Below are positions 35,766 to 45,183 of a DNA stretch of 56,000 nucleotides, piece by piece. Source of the stretch: an uncultured Mediterraneibacter sp. Lineage in GTDB: Bacteria > Bacillota > Clostridia > Lachnospirales > Lachnospiraceae. The stretch lies in assembly GCA_944377745.1 (NCBI GenBank), contig CALWFV010000019.1:1-56000 (forward strand), written 5' to 3'. A model generated the notes under the pieces. The model saw only the letters and a program-made list of their open reading frames with translations. It was not told the DNA's origin and searched no databases. The position numbers and the translations under genes are program-made. How positions within the stretch are numbered: position 1 is the stretch's first letter; each line of letters starts with the position of its first letter.

Positions 35766-37325
35766 TTACAGTATACTCATATTCTCTTTAAAAATCAACA
35801 GCTTATCCCCTGATTTTGTCGATTCGTCCTGCAGCCCGTTCACTTCCATTATTCCCTCAACCGTCGTCATATATTTCTTTGCCAGACTCCAGAGATCCTC
35901 TCCCTGCTGTACAATGTGTCCGACGATGCCCGGCCGCTGATCCATTTCTTCTATATTAATAGGCTGCATTTCCGCCTCTGTGATCACTTCCACGGGAACC
36001 GTCTTTCTCACGAACGTATCAAATGCCAGCACAGCCTTGATCTCCACAGCTTCGCTTCCCGCCAGCGTGACAAGAAGCTGTTCCACATGATATGCCATGT
36101 TGCTGCATACATTGTCCGTCATCCCGCCGCATTCGATAAGATAGGAAAATGGCACCATTCCCTGCCAGCTCCCGTACGGTTCCATATCATCCGCCCGCAT
36201 ATACAGAAACGAGACATGAAGGATTCCCTCGACCTGGATGCCTTCCGAAGTGTTCTGCATATGTTCCATCTGGATACTTCCCCGGCTGTGCAGGATCTGG
36301 AGCACGTCGTCCTTAAGTTCCGGGAGTTCCAGCCGTTCCGTCACACGGCATTTCGACTGGTTCTGCATGAGCAGTTCCTCATAGACCGCTTCCCGCGTCT
36401 GGAACACGCACTGCTTCTCCAGAGAATACATGTCTTCCAGGATCTCCATCTCTTCCTCCTCGTAAATATTCATCCGAAGCCCCAGCGTTCCCTCGATCCC
36501 CAGAGTCCGCATTTCCCCGTCCTCATCCATGCGAATATCAACCAGCGTATCCTCCAGCACAGGCTGCACATAGTAATACATATCCTCGGTCACGCCGTCA
36601 CAGGAAATGCGCCCCTCATAAGGCACAGTCTGGGTGATCCAGTCCGGTTTCTCCTCTCCAGAAAGATACATGCAGAACACAAGCAGCTCCCCCCGCAGGA
36701 GCAGTTCATCCTGTCCGGCACGGATATCCAGTTTCCTTATCTCTACTTCCGAGAGCAGGATCTGCCCGATACTCTCCTTGGTCCCCGGCAGCGTGATCTC
36801 CTCCTTGATCCGGTAGGTATCCTTCCGGGTGACCGAAACCTTGAGCAGATCGATCTTCTTCATTTTCTTATAGACCGGAATATCACTCTCTACATCAACC
36901 GTAGTCTCCTCGTCCTCCAGACGTTCCCGTCCGATCTCAAGCTCCACCATCACGCGCAGGCTCAGCTTTCTGGAATTCACTACTGAAGAGCTGAATTCCG
37001 TGCGTACATTCTGGATAAAAAATGTGTCCTCCTCCCCGTTCTCCATGTACACCATCTCCTCAAAAGGCAGCTTTCCCTCCAGCACGGCAGGTTTGGGGTC
37101 AACAGAGGACGTCACATACAGTATCCGGAAATAGACCTTTCCTACTATCCTCACATAATTTTCCACAAGACGGATATCCTCCGTCTTTACCTCCGCCGTC
37201 CCCTGTATGATGCGCTGCACATCATCCTTTGCGTCCGGAACATTGTAATCCTCATCCAGATAGAACTGGTCGAACGTCCGCTTTCCTTCCCTGACATAAT
37301 GAATCGGTTTCCTGACTAACTCCAT
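35766..37325 (-). CDS. SPOCS (DUF3794) and LysM-domain protein
   Basis: 519 aa. Three SPOCS/DUF3794-like beta-rich repeats appear to span residues 40-440 (VPDAKDDVQRIIQGTAEV; LPELKDDVLQILHSRGSI share the motif). A C-terminal LysM domain follows (about 470-515; VQQGEDLWSLAKKYMTTVEGIMEVNGL). Such proteins occur in spore coats or cortex of clostridia and bind peptidoglycan by LysM. The ATG at 37325 has GAGGAGG 6 bp upstream. No signal peptide, consistent with mother-cell synthesis. It overlaps the next gene's terminal region only by adjacency (11 bp). Confidence 0.88.
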   Translation of the reverse strand: MELVRKPIHYVREGKRTFDQFYLDEDYNVPDAKDDVQRIIQGTAEVKTEDIRLVENYVRIVGKVYFRILYVTSSVDPKPAVLEGKLPFEEMVYMENGEEDTFFIQNVRTEFSSSVVNSRKLSLRVMVELEIGRERLEDEETTVDVESDIPVYKKMKKIDLLKVSVTRKDTYRIKEEITLPGTKESIGQILLSEVEIRKLDIRAGQDELLLRGELLVFCMYLSGEEKPDWITQTVPYEGRISCDGVTEDMYYYVQPVLEDTLVDIRMDEDGEMRTLGIEGTLGLRMNIYEEEEMEILEDMYSLEKQCVFQTREAVYEELLMQNQSKCRVTERLELPELKDDVLQILHSRGSIQMEHMQNTSEGIQVEGILHVSFLYMRADDMEPYGSWQGMVPFSYLIECGGMTDNVCSNMAYHVEQLLVTLAGSEAVEIKAVLAFDTFVRKTVPVEVITEAEMQPINIEEMDQRPGIVGHIVQQGEDLWSLAKKYMTTVEGIMEVNGLQDESTKSGDKLLIFKENMSIL

Positions 37326-37336
37326 CGCTGTCCTCC

Positions 37337-37756
37337 TCAATCAAAAATGACATTTTTCCCGACATCCTCGAGCTGAACTACCACATAAGGAAATGTGGTG
37401 ATCTCTTTTGTCTCCTCCCCCTTTTCCGGTCCCAGAAGGTTTGTATGTATATAGACCGCATCTTCCGTCTCATACAGTCCGCTCACTTCCACGCTGTATC
37501 CCGTCGTAAGCTGGGCCCCGTATCCCTCCGCAATATAGAGTGCCCCTTGGTCGGCGTAGGTCAGCCGGAACGACGCCGCCTTATTTTCCTCGATCAGCAG
37601 CTTAAGCTCCTCGGGCGCTGCGTCCTTATCAAGCACGGTAAACTCCAGATCTCTTATCTTCTGTGTCTTCTGCGGTCTCGTGACGCATCCGGCGAGCAGA
37701 CACGCAAAGACACATAGCGCACAGAAACCTGTGCATATTCTGCCGAACTGTTTCAC
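37337..37756 (-). CDS. PrcB-like lipoprotein
   Basis: About 139 aa from GTG 37756, whose product begins MKQFGRICTGFCALCVFACLLAGC, a good lipoprotein signal with the lipobox Cys. A GTG at 37834 would add 26 hydrophilic residues before the signal, which is unusual. The C-terminal half (EGYGAQLTTGYSVEVSGLYE; TFPYVVVQLED) fits the PrcB_C domain. Function of this domain is poorly known; it is found with secreted proteases. It precedes the SPOCS/LysM gene by 11 bp and probably shares its mRNA. Confidence 0.75.
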   Translation of the reverse strand: MKQFGRICTGFCALCVFACLLAGCVTRPQKTQKIRDLEFTVLDKDAAPEELKLLIEENKAASFRLTYADQGALYIAEGYGAQLTTGYSVEVSGLYETEDAVYIHTNLLGPEKGEETKEITTFPYVVVQLEDVGKNVIFD

Positions 37757-37927
37757 CTGCAATTTCCCCGCAGCATTTTCCCTATAAAGATATGTAGATT
37801 CGGCTCCGATTATTCCCGCGCCTGATGAAAACACGTTCCTGTCCGGCTCTTTTCCTCCTGCTTTTTCTTTGTTGCCTGCCGCAGTATCTGGACATCAATA
37901 CAGTTATTAAAACTTGTGTCTATTATC

Positions 37928-37956
37928 TTGTTTTTTCCATAGCACTGGTATATAAT
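37928..37956 (+). promoter_or_regulatory. plsC promoter
   Basis: TTGTTT, 17-bp spacer, TATAAT, 51 bp before the ATG. Confidence 0.75.
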
Positions 37957-38007
37957 AAAAAAGGTGCGCTGGCGCCCGCAGAATTAACGTAAAAGAGGAT
38001 AAACCCG

Positions 38008-38742
38008 ATGTTTCGTTTTATATGTATCGTAATTTTTCTTATTTTATATCTGATTCTTACTATTCCGGTGCTGATCGTTGAGTGGATCATCGGAAAATTT
38101 AACCCCTATGCACGGGATATCAGTTCTCTGCGCATTGTACAGTGGGCATTCCGATTCATACTGAAGATCACCGGCGTAAGAACGACTGTGATCGGAGAGG
38201 AAAATATCCCTGATGAACCGGTTCTGTTCATCGCAAACCACAGGAGTTATTTTGACATCCTGCTGACCTACAGCAGATGCAGACGGCTGACAGGGTATAT
38301 CGCCAAGAAAGAAATGGATCGTTATCTCACCCTTACAAGCTGGATGAAACGTCTCCACTGTCTGTTTCTTGACCGGAAGAATCCGAAAGAAGGGCTGAAG
38401 ACTATTCTTCAGGCGATCGATAATATCAAAAACGGGATCTCGATCTGCATTTTCCCGGAAGGTACAAGAAATACCGGCGAAGAACTGACCATGCTTCCGT
38501 TCCGTGACGGAGCCTTCAAGATCGCCACCAAGACCGGATGTGCCATCGTACCGATCTCGCTAAACAATACTGCAGAGATTTTCGAAAATCATTTTCCGAA
38601 AATAAAAAAGACTCATGTGGTCATTGAATACGGAAAGCCGATCTATCCAGATCAGCTGGACAAAGACACAAAGCGCCATATCGGCGATCATGTAGAAAAC
38701 ATCATAAGAGAAACGATCAAAAAAAATGCGGCGCTGGTATAA
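38008..38742 (+). CDS. plsC: 1-acyl-sn-glycerol-3-phosphate acyltransferase
   Basis: 244 aa. An N-terminal hydrophobic segment (1-25) is followed by the PlsC motifs NHRSYFDIL (HX4D, catalytic), FPEGTRNTGEEL, and IVPISLNN. It acylates lysophosphatidate to phosphatidate at the membrane. GAGGATAAA precedes the ATG. The terminator overlaps the end of the gene. Confidence 0.92.
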   Translation: MFRFICIVIFLILYLILTIPVLIVEWIIGKFNPYARDISSLRIVQWAFRFILKITGVRTTVIGEENIPDEPVLFIANHRSYFDILLTYSRCRRLTGYIAKKEMDRYLTLTSWMKRLHCLFLDRKNPKEGLKTILQAIDNIKNGISICIFPEGTRNTGEELTMLPFRDGAFKIATKTGCAIVPISLNNTAEIFENHFPKIKKTHVVIEYGKPIYPDQLDKDTKRHIGDHVENIIRETIKKNAALV

Positions 38743-38764
38743 ACCGGTTCCGCATTTTCTTTTC
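38721..38764 (+). terminator. plsC terminator overlapping the stop codon
   Basis: AAAATGCGG (38723-38731) pairs with CCGCATTTT (38750-38758); GGT/ACC inside; TTTTCTTTT beyond. The left arm lies inside the last codons. Confidence 0.75.
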
Positions 38765-38836
38765 GTCAGTTATCCTAGATTTCTTCTTTTCCTGTTCCCC
38801 TTCTCCGTTCAGAACAAAGGGATCACAGCCTGGATC

Positions 38837-40003
38837 TCACATGATCTTTCCGAGGAAGCTCTCCCCGTCTCCGGTATATCGGATCCCGAACAGCTCTGCA
38901 ATCGTTGCGGAGATATCCGCGTAACTCTCTCTTGTCCCAAGGTTCACTCCACGCTTTACATTCTTTCCGCAGCATAGGATGGGAACATATTCTCTGGTGT
39001 GGTCTGTTCCCGGGAATCCCGGATCACATCCATGATCCGCCGTGATCATGAGAACGTCATCCTCCCGCATTTTCGGCAGGAACTCATCCAGTCTCTTGTC
39101 AAACGCATTCAGCGCATCCGCATATCCTTTGATATCATTTCTGTGTCCGTAGAGCATATCAAAATCTACCAGATTTACAAAACACAGACCGTCAAAATCC
39201 TCATCCAGAAGATAGATCGTCACATCCATATTTTTCTCATTTCCTTCATTCGGAAATGTCTTGGTCAACCCTCTTCCCGCGAAGATATCGTAAATCTTTC
39301 CCACTCCGATAACGTCTTTCCCCGCTGCCTTCAACATGTCGAGGATCGTATCCTTCGGAGGCTCCAGCGAGAAGTCGTGCCGGTTCACCGTTCTTGTAAA
39401 GTTCGGCGACTCTCCCACATAAGGTCTGGCGATCACACGTCCCACTGCATTTTCCCCGGTGAGCATCTTTCTTGCGATGCGGCAGCCCTCATACAGCTCT
39501 TCAAGCGGGATCACTTCCTCATGAGCAGCGATCTGGAACACGCTGTCCGCGGAAGTGTAGACGATCCACTTGCCGGTCCGCATCTGCTCCTCCCCGTATT
39601 TACGGATCATCTCCGTCCCGGAGCCTACCTCGTTGCAGATCACGCCGCGTCCGGTCTTCTCCGCGAACTCGTCAAGCAGCTCCTGTGGGAATCCGTTGGG
39701 ATATGTGGGCATCGGTTTCGGCGAGATCACGCCGCCGATCTCCCAGTGTCCCATGGTCGTATCCTTGCCCGCAGACTGCTCTCTCAGTTTTCCGCAGCAT
39801 CCGGCTGCCGGAATGCCCTTCTTTTCAAAGGAAGTCCCTTCGATCTGGTACAGTCCCATTTTCTCCATATTTGGCACCGAGAGTCTTCCGCTCCGGATGC
39901 ATGTTCCGAATGTATCACTGCCCACGTCGCCGAACCGGTCCGCATCCGGCTCATAGCCGACGCCGGCACTGTCAAGTACAATAAGAAATACACGTTTTGC
40001 CAT
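38837..40003 (-). CDS. deoB: Phosphopentomutase
   Basis: 388 aa, normal length. MAKRVFLIVLDSAGVGYEPDADRFGD, GHWEIGG, ADSVFQIAAHEE, DGLCFVNLVDFDMLYGHRND, and TADHGCDPGFPGTDHTREYVP with alkaline-phosphatase-like metal ligands. It interconverts ribose-1-P/deoxyribose-1-P and the 5-phosphates in nucleoside salvage. The ATG at 40003 was chosen because GGAAG is upstream and the core starts at once; the longer frame to 40099 crosses the leader. Confidence 0.96.
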   Translation of the reverse strand: MAKRVFLIVLDSAGVGYEPDADRFGDVGSDTFGTCIRSGRLSVPNMEKMGLYQIEGTSFEKKGIPAAGCCGKLREQSAGKDTTMGHWEIGGVISPKPMPTYPNGFPQELLDEFAEKTGRGVICNEVGSGTEMIRKYGEEQMRTGKWIVYTSADSVFQIAAHEEVIPLEELYEGCRIARKMLTGENAVGRVIARPYVGESPNFTRTVNRHDFSLEPPKDTILDMLKAAGKDVIGVGKIYDIFAGRGLTKTFPNEGNEKNMDVTIYLLDEDFDGLCFVNLVDFDMLYGHRNDIKGYADALNAFDKRLDEFLPKMREDDVLMITADHGCDPGFPGTDHTREYVPILCCGKNVKRGVNLGTRESYADISATIAELFGIRYTGDGESFLGKIM

Positions 40004-40330
40004 TTTGATCTTCCTTTCTGTCTTCCGCCATGCCGTATGCCATATGCAGATATGACATACTACTGATCCACTTTGGTACACGGATCGCTCCGTGCTCAAG
40101 CGCAGCCCGCATGACCTTTTGACGTTTGTATCATATTATGCCATAATTTCCTCATAAATACAAACATCCCTGCCGCCTGTTTTTCCATATACATATCCTT
40201 TTACTTTTCTCCGACATATGCTATAATTCAAAGGAAAATCGCAAATCACAGCCGTTTACCGGCGACAAAAGATTCTCGAATATTTCAGGTCGCCTGTGCA
40301 GGAGCGGACAAATGAAAAGAGGGAAAAAAT
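40004..40330. other. Divergent intergenic region deoB / pncB
   Basis: Holds a CACGGA-TCGC-TCCGTG hairpin in the deoB leader (about 40079-40094), the pncB promoter candidate and a leader of about 100 nt for pncB. No gene or known riboswitch was recognised. Confidence 0.5.
40200..40227 (+). promoter_or_regulatory. Probable promoter of pncB-ddl-murF-HAD operon
   Basis: TTTACT, 16-bp spacer, TATAAT, about 105 bp before the pncB ATG. Confidence 0.55.
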
Positions 40331-41779
40331 ATGAGTGCACAGAATCTCACCCTGCTGACAGATCTGTATGAGCTGACTATGATGCAGGGCTACTTTGAAA
40401 CCCAGGAAAATGAGACCGTTATCTTTGACATGTTCTTCCGGGAGAACCCGAACAAAGGCGGTTACTCCATCATGGCAGGACTGGATCAGGTCATCGATTA
40501 TATCAAAAATCTGAACTTTTCCTATGAAGATGTGGATTATCTGAGAGGACTCGGGATCTTCAGCGAAGACTTTCTTCATTATTTAAGCGGGTTCCATTTC
40601 AGCGGCGATATCTACGCGATCCCCGAGGGAACCGTGATCTTTCCGCGGGAGCCCCTGATCAAAGTCGTTGCGCCGATCATGGAAGCGCAACTTGTAGAGA
40701 CAGCGATCCTCACGATCATCAATCACCAGTGCCTGATCGCGACGAAAGCTTCCCGCGTTGTCCATGCGGCAAAGGGAGACGGGGTCATGGAATTCGGACT
40801 TCGCCGGGCGCAGGGACCCGACGCCGGTCTGTACGGAGCAAGAGCGGCGGTCATCGGCGGCTGCATCGGCACCTCCAACGTCCTGGCGGGCGAGATGTTT
40901 GACGTTCCGGTGCTGGGAACCCACGCGCACAGTTGGATCATGAGCTTTAAGGATGAATATACCGCTTTCAAGGAATATGCCCGTCTCTATCCGAACGCGT
41001 GCACCCTCCTTGTAGACACATATGACACCCTGAAATCCGGCGTTCCCAACGCGATCCGTGTGTTTAAGGAAATGAGGGACGAGGGGATCCACCCGAAGAG
41101 CTACGGCATCCGCCTGGATTCCGGGGACCTTGCGTATCTCTCCAAAAAAGCGCGGAAGATGCTGGATGACGCAGGATTTACCGATGCGGTCATCGCCGCG
41201 TCAAACGACCTGGATGAGTTCCTCATCAACGACCTGAAGATCCAGGGCGCTGCCATTACCTCCTGGGGCGTGGGGACCAATCTGATCACGTCCAAGGACT
41301 GCCCGTCCTTCGGAGGGGTTTATAAACTTGCCGCGATCCAGAACGAAGAGGGTGAGTTCATCCCGAAGATCAAGATCTCTGAAAACGTGGAGAAGATCAC
41401 CAATCCCGGCAACAAGACGATCTACCGGATCTATGACAAAGAGACCGGAAAGATGCGGGCGGACCTGATCTGCTTTGTCGATGAGAAGTACGATACCTCC
41501 CAGGATCTGCTCCTCTTTGATCCCAACGCCACATGGAAGAAGACCCGTCTCGAAGGCGGCACCTACACGATGAAAGAGATCTTAAAGCCGGTCTTCATCC
41601 GGGGAGAATGCAAGTACCAGTCTCCTTCCGTAAAGGAGATCGCGGAGTTCTGCCGCCAGGAAAAAGATACGCTGTGGGATGAGACAAAGCGTCTCTTTAA
41701 TCCGCATAAAGTATACGTGGATCTCTCTCAGAAGCTCTATGACACAAAGACAGCGCTTCTGAACAACGTAAATATTTGA
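40331..41779 (+). CDS. pncB: Nicotinate phosphoribosyltransferase
   Basis: 482 aa. LLTDLYELTMMQGYFE, GGYSIMAGLDQVI, FGLRRAQGPDAG, GTHAHSWIMSF, LLVDTYDTLKSGVPNAI, and GIRLDSGDLAYLSKKAR match NAPRTase. It forms nicotinate mononucleotide in NAD salvage. First gene of a plus-strand operon with ddl (26 bp gap). GAGGGAAAAAAT precedes the ATG. Confidence 0.96.
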   Translation: MSAQNLTLLTDLYELTMMQGYFETQENETVIFDMFFRENPNKGGYSIMAGLDQVIDYIKNLNFSYEDVDYLRGLGIFSEDFLHYLSGFHFSGDIYAIPEGTVIFPREPLIKVVAPIMEAQLVETAILTIINHQCLIATKASRVVHAAKGDGVMEFGLRRAQGPDAGLYGARAAVIGGCIGTSNVLAGEMFDVPVLGTHAHSWIMSFKDEYTAFKEYARLYPNACTLLVDTYDTLKSGVPNAIRVFKEMRDEGIHPKSYGIRLDSGDLAYLSKKARKMLDDAGFTDAVIAASNDLDEFLINDLKIQGAAITSWGVGTNLITSKDCPSFGGVYKLAAIQNEEGEFIPKIKISENVEKITNPGNKTIYRIYDKETGKMRADLICFVDEKYDTSQDLLLFDPNATWKKTRLEGGTYTMKEILKPVFIRGECKYQSPSVKEIAEFCRQEKDTLWDETKRLFNPHKVYVDLSQKLYDTKTALLNNVNI

Positions 41780-41805
41780 AAAGAAAATAAAGGGGTATAA
41801 ATATC

Positions 41806-42861
41806 ATGAAGATCATAGTTTTAGCAGGCGGTCTCAGCACGGAACGGGACGTTTCCCTCTCCTCCGCAGCCGGGATCTGCCGGACACTTCTTGAGAAAGG
41901 ACACGACGCTTATCTGCTTGACGTGTTCATGGGGCTGGAAAATCCGCCTGAGAATCTGGAGGATGTATTCACCCTCCCGGGACACGGGCTGGAGATTGCA
42001 AAAAATATCGGTACGGAAGAGCCCGATCTTGAGGCGGTCAAAGCTTCCCGCCCGGATCAGTCCGACTGTTTCCTCGGACCGAATGTTATCGAGCTGTGCC
42101 GTATGGCTGACATCACTTTCCTCGGGCTTCACGGCGGTGAAGGCGAGAACGGGAAACTCCAGGCTACTTTTGACCTGCTGGGTATCCGCTATACCGGTCC
42201 TGATTCACTGGGCTGCGCCGTGGCTATGGACAAAGGTTTCACAAAACAGGTATTCCTGCAGTCCGGCGTCTCCACTCCCGACGGAGTATGCCTTCACAAG
42301 AACGCGGCTGACCATTCGCTTGGCCCTCTCGGGCTCTCTCTTCCGGTGGTTGTAAAGCCCTGCTCCGGCGGCTCCAGCATCGGCGTATATATCGTCAATA
42401 CAGAAGAAGAGTATGAAAGCGCGCTGGAAAATTCCTTCCGCTACGAAGACGAGGTCGTCGTCGAGACTTATATCAAAGGGCGCGAGTTTGCCTGCGGCAT
42501 CATCGACGGAGAAGCGCTTCCGCCCATCGAGATCATCCCGAAGACAGGGTTCTTTGACTATGCGAACAAATATCAGGACGGCGCAACTGACGAAGTGTGC
42601 CCGGCAGATATCAGTGAAGAGATTTCTGACCGTATGAAAGAACTCACCGTCAAGGCGTATCACGCACTGAAGCTCAATGTATACAGCCGCGCAGACTTTC
42701 TTCTCGACGGGAAAGGCAACCTCTACTGCCTTGAGATGAACACCCTCCCGGGTATGACAGCGGCAAGCCTTCTCCCGAAAGAGGCAAAAGTTGTCGGGAT
42801 CGAGTACGGAGACCTGTGCGAGCTGATCATCCGGAAATCTCTGGAAGCAAGATATCAGTGA
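41806..42861 (+). CDS. ddl: D-alanine--D-alanine ligase family protein
   Basis: 351 aa. The N-terminal domain opens KIIVLAGGLSTERDVSLSSA, followed by GLHGGEGENGKLQ, the ATP-grasp segment VVVKPCSGGSSIGVYIV, and C-terminal CLEMNTLPGMTAASLLPKEA with metal-binding Glu/Asn. It makes D-Ala-D-Ala, used at once by MurF encoded next. AGGGG precedes the ATG. The first-domain sequence departs somewhat from classical Ddl, so a D-Ala-D-lactate or related ligase is possible though not indicated. Confidence 0.9.
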   Translation: MKIIVLAGGLSTERDVSLSSAAGICRTLLEKGHDAYLLDVFMGLENPPENLEDVFTLPGHGLEIAKNIGTEEPDLEAVKASRPDQSDCFLGPNVIELCRMADITFLGLHGGEGENGKLQATFDLLGIRYTGPDSLGCAVAMDKGFTKQVFLQSGVSTPDGVCLHKNAADHSLGPLGLSLPVVVKPCSGGSSIGVYIVNTEEEYESALENSFRYEDEVVVETYIKGREFACGIIDGEALPPIEIIPKTGFFDYANKYQDGATDEVCPADISEEISDRMKELTVKAYHALKLNVYSRADFLLDGKGNLYCLEMNTLPGMTAASLLPKEAKVVGIEYGDLCELIIRKSLEARYQ

Positions 42862-42909
42862 TCCGTCCGGGGGGAAAGCCGGATGACTAAAGAAAGGATT
42901 TTATGACTT

Positions 42910-44289
42910 ATGAAAAATATGTCATTACAGAAAATTGCAGAAGCATGTAACGGGGACTACCGTGGCAGCGCAGAAAAAGCATCCCTCGAAGTCTCCAGCG
43001 TCGTGATCGACAGCCGCAAGGTCAAAAAAGACAGCCTGTTCATCGCCATCAAAGGCGCCCGCGTGGACGGTCATTCCTTCATCCCTCAGGTGATGGAAAA
43101 CGGCGCCCTCTGCGCTGTGTCCGAACAGGATCTCGGCGACGTCTCATATCCTTACATAAAAGTAGACTCCTGCGAGCAGGCGCTAAAAGATATCGCGGAA
43201 CATTACCGCAGGTCTCTGGACGTGAAAGTCGTGGGAATCTCCGGCAGTGTGGGAAAGACCAGCACCAAGGAAATGATCGCCTCAGTTCTGAGCGAGAAGT
43301 ACAATGTCCTGAAGACAGAGGGGAATTTCAACAATGAGATCGGGCTTCCCCTCACCGTCTTTAATCTCCGTGAAGAGCATGAGGTCGCTGTCCTTGAGAT
43401 GGGGATCAGCAATTTCGGAGAGATGACACGCCTCGCCAGAGTCGCACGCCCGGACATCTGCGTGATCACCAATATCGGCGTGGCGCACATCGAGAACCTG
43501 GGTTCCCGGGACGGCATCCTTAAGGCAAAGACTGAAATGTTCGACTATATGAATCCGGAGGGAACGATCATCCTCAACGGAGACGACGACAAGCTGCGGG
43601 GATATGTTCCCGGAAACGGGATCGATCCGGTCTATTTCGGTCTGGATCCGTCCTGTCCCTACCACACCGGCTTGGTCCGGAATATGGGGCTTCGCGGGAC
43701 CACTGCCGAATTCATCACCCCAACGGGACAGTTTGAGGCGCATATCTCCATCCCGGGAGATCATATGGTATACAACGCGCTTGCCGGGATCGCCGTTGGA
43801 ACTGCCCTCGGCATGACCTTCGATGAGATCCGGCGCGGAATTGAAAAACTTGTTCCTATCGCAGGGCGCAACAACCTGATCGAGACAGGACATTATACCA
43901 TTATCGACGACTGCTATAACGCCAACCCGGCGTCCATGAAAGCGTCCATCGCAGTCCTCTCCGAAGCTGATACCCGCTCTGTCGCCATCCTCGGCGATAT
44001 GTTCGAGCTCGGCGAAGGCGGTCCCCGGATGCACTATGAAACCGGAAAATACGCTGCGGACTGCGGCATCGACGTCCTCGTCTGCATCGGAGAGCTCTCC
44101 AGGGAAACCGCGCGGGGAGCCAGGGAAAATTCTTCCCCCTCCCGGACAGAGATCCATGAATATCTTACAAAAGACGATTTCTTCCGGGATGCTTCAAAGA
44201 TATTGAAGGAAAAGGATACGATCCTTGTGAAAGCCTCCCACGGCATGGACTTTGCCCAGATCGTCGATAAACTGCAGGAGGATCTATAA
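42910..44289 (+). CDS. murF: UDP-MurNAc-tripeptide--D-Ala-D-Ala ligase
   Basis: 459 aa. Mur ligase ATP loop GISGSVGKTSTKEM, then NFNNEIGLPLTVF, VLEMGISNFGEM, DDCYNANPASMKAS and LGDMFELG. It adds D-Ala-D-Ala to the stem peptide in the cytoplasm. AAGGA lies 11 bp upstream of the ATG. Its 3' end carries GGAGG serving the HAD gene that starts 2 bp later. Confidence 0.96.
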   Translation: MKNMSLQKIAEACNGDYRGSAEKASLEVSSVVIDSRKVKKDSLFIAIKGARVDGHSFIPQVMENGALCAVSEQDLGDVSYPYIKVDSCEQALKDIAEHYRRSLDVKVVGISGSVGKTSTKEMIASVLSEKYNVLKTEGNFNNEIGLPLTVFNLREEHEVAVLEMGISNFGEMTRLARVARPDICVITNIGVAHIENLGSRDGILKAKTEMFDYMNPEGTIILNGDDDKLRGYVPGNGIDPVYFGLDPSCPYHTGLVRNMGLRGTTAEFITPTGQFEAHISIPGDHMVYNALAGIAVGTALGMTFDEIRRGIEKLVPIAGRNNLIETGHYTIIDDCYNANPASMKASIAVLSEADTRSVAILGDMFELGEGGPRMHYETGKYAADCGIDVLVCIGELSRETARGARENSSPSRTEIHEYLTKDDFFRDASKILKEKDTILVKASHGMDFAQIVDKLQEDL

Positions 44290-44291
44290 TT

Positions 44292-45101
44292 ATGAAGTAC
44301 CAGATTCTCGCACTCGATCTGGACGGTACTCTGACGAATTCCAAGAAAGAGATCACGGAGCCGACGCGGAAGGCGCTGATAGACATCCAGAAAGCCGGAC
44401 GCATCGTCGTCCTTGCCAGCGGGCGCCCCATCAACGGGGTCGCTCCGCTGGCAAAATGTCTTCATATGGATGAATACGGCGGATATATGCTCTCCTTTAA
44501 CGGAGCCCGCATCACCCGCTGTTCCACCGGCGAGGTCGTCTATGACCGCGCTCTCCCGACCGCAGTGATCCGCCCGGTGTTTGACGCAGTGCGGGCTTAC
44601 CCCGGCACGGACATCATCACATACACAGATACCGAGATCCTCTCCGGCATCTGCCCGAATGAGTACACGGCAAAGGAATCCGCCATCAACCGCATGGAAG
44701 TGCGCCTCGTCGACGACTTTCCATCCGCGCTCACTTTTCCGGTCAATAAAATGCTGATCCCCGGGGAGCCGGATACGCTGGATGTTCTGATGGACCAGTT
44801 GAAAAACCAGTATCATGGTCTTCTTAACATTTACAAATCAGAGCCCTATTTTCTTGAGATCATGCCGCAGAATATCGACAAGGCATACTCCCTCCGGAAA
44901 CTTCTGGACAGCCTCCGGCTGAATGCGGATCAGATGATCTGCTGCGGAGACGGTTACAACGACGTCTCTATGATCGAATACGCCGGTCTCGGCGTTGCTA
45001 TGGCGAACGCCCAGGATGTTGTGAAAGAGGCGGCCGACTTTATCACATATTCAAATGACGAGGACGGTGTGCTCCGTGTGATCGATCTGTTCATGCGCTG
45101 A
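44292..45101 (+). CDS. Cof-type HAD-IIB hydrolase
   Basis: 269 aa. DLDGTLTNSKKEIT (motif I), LASGRPINGV (motif II), the cap domain, and CCGDGYNDVSMIEYAGLGVAMANA (motif IV). Last gene of the pncB-ddl-murF operon. Similar in type to the HAD at 30.6 kb but clearly distinct in sequence. Substrate unknown; a phosphosugar is typical. Confidence 0.92.
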   Translation: MKYQILALDLDGTLTNSKKEITEPTRKALIDIQKAGRIVVLASGRPINGVAPLAKCLHMDEYGGYMLSFNGARITRCSTGEVVYDRALPTAVIRPVFDAVRAYPGTDIITYTDTEILSGICPNEYTAKESAINRMEVRLVDDFPSALTFPVNKMLIPGEPDTLDVLMDQLKNQYHGLLNIYKSEPYFLEIMPQNIDKAYSLRKLLDSLRLNADQMICCGDGYNDVSMIEYAGLGVAMANAQDVVKEAADFITYSNDEDGVLRVIDLFMR

Positions 45102-45183
45102 TCATCCTTCGATAATCTTGCCACATCGGGTTTCCTGCGATGATCTTCCTGCGCCGGGTTTCTCCCGCTGCCGGAAGATCTGA

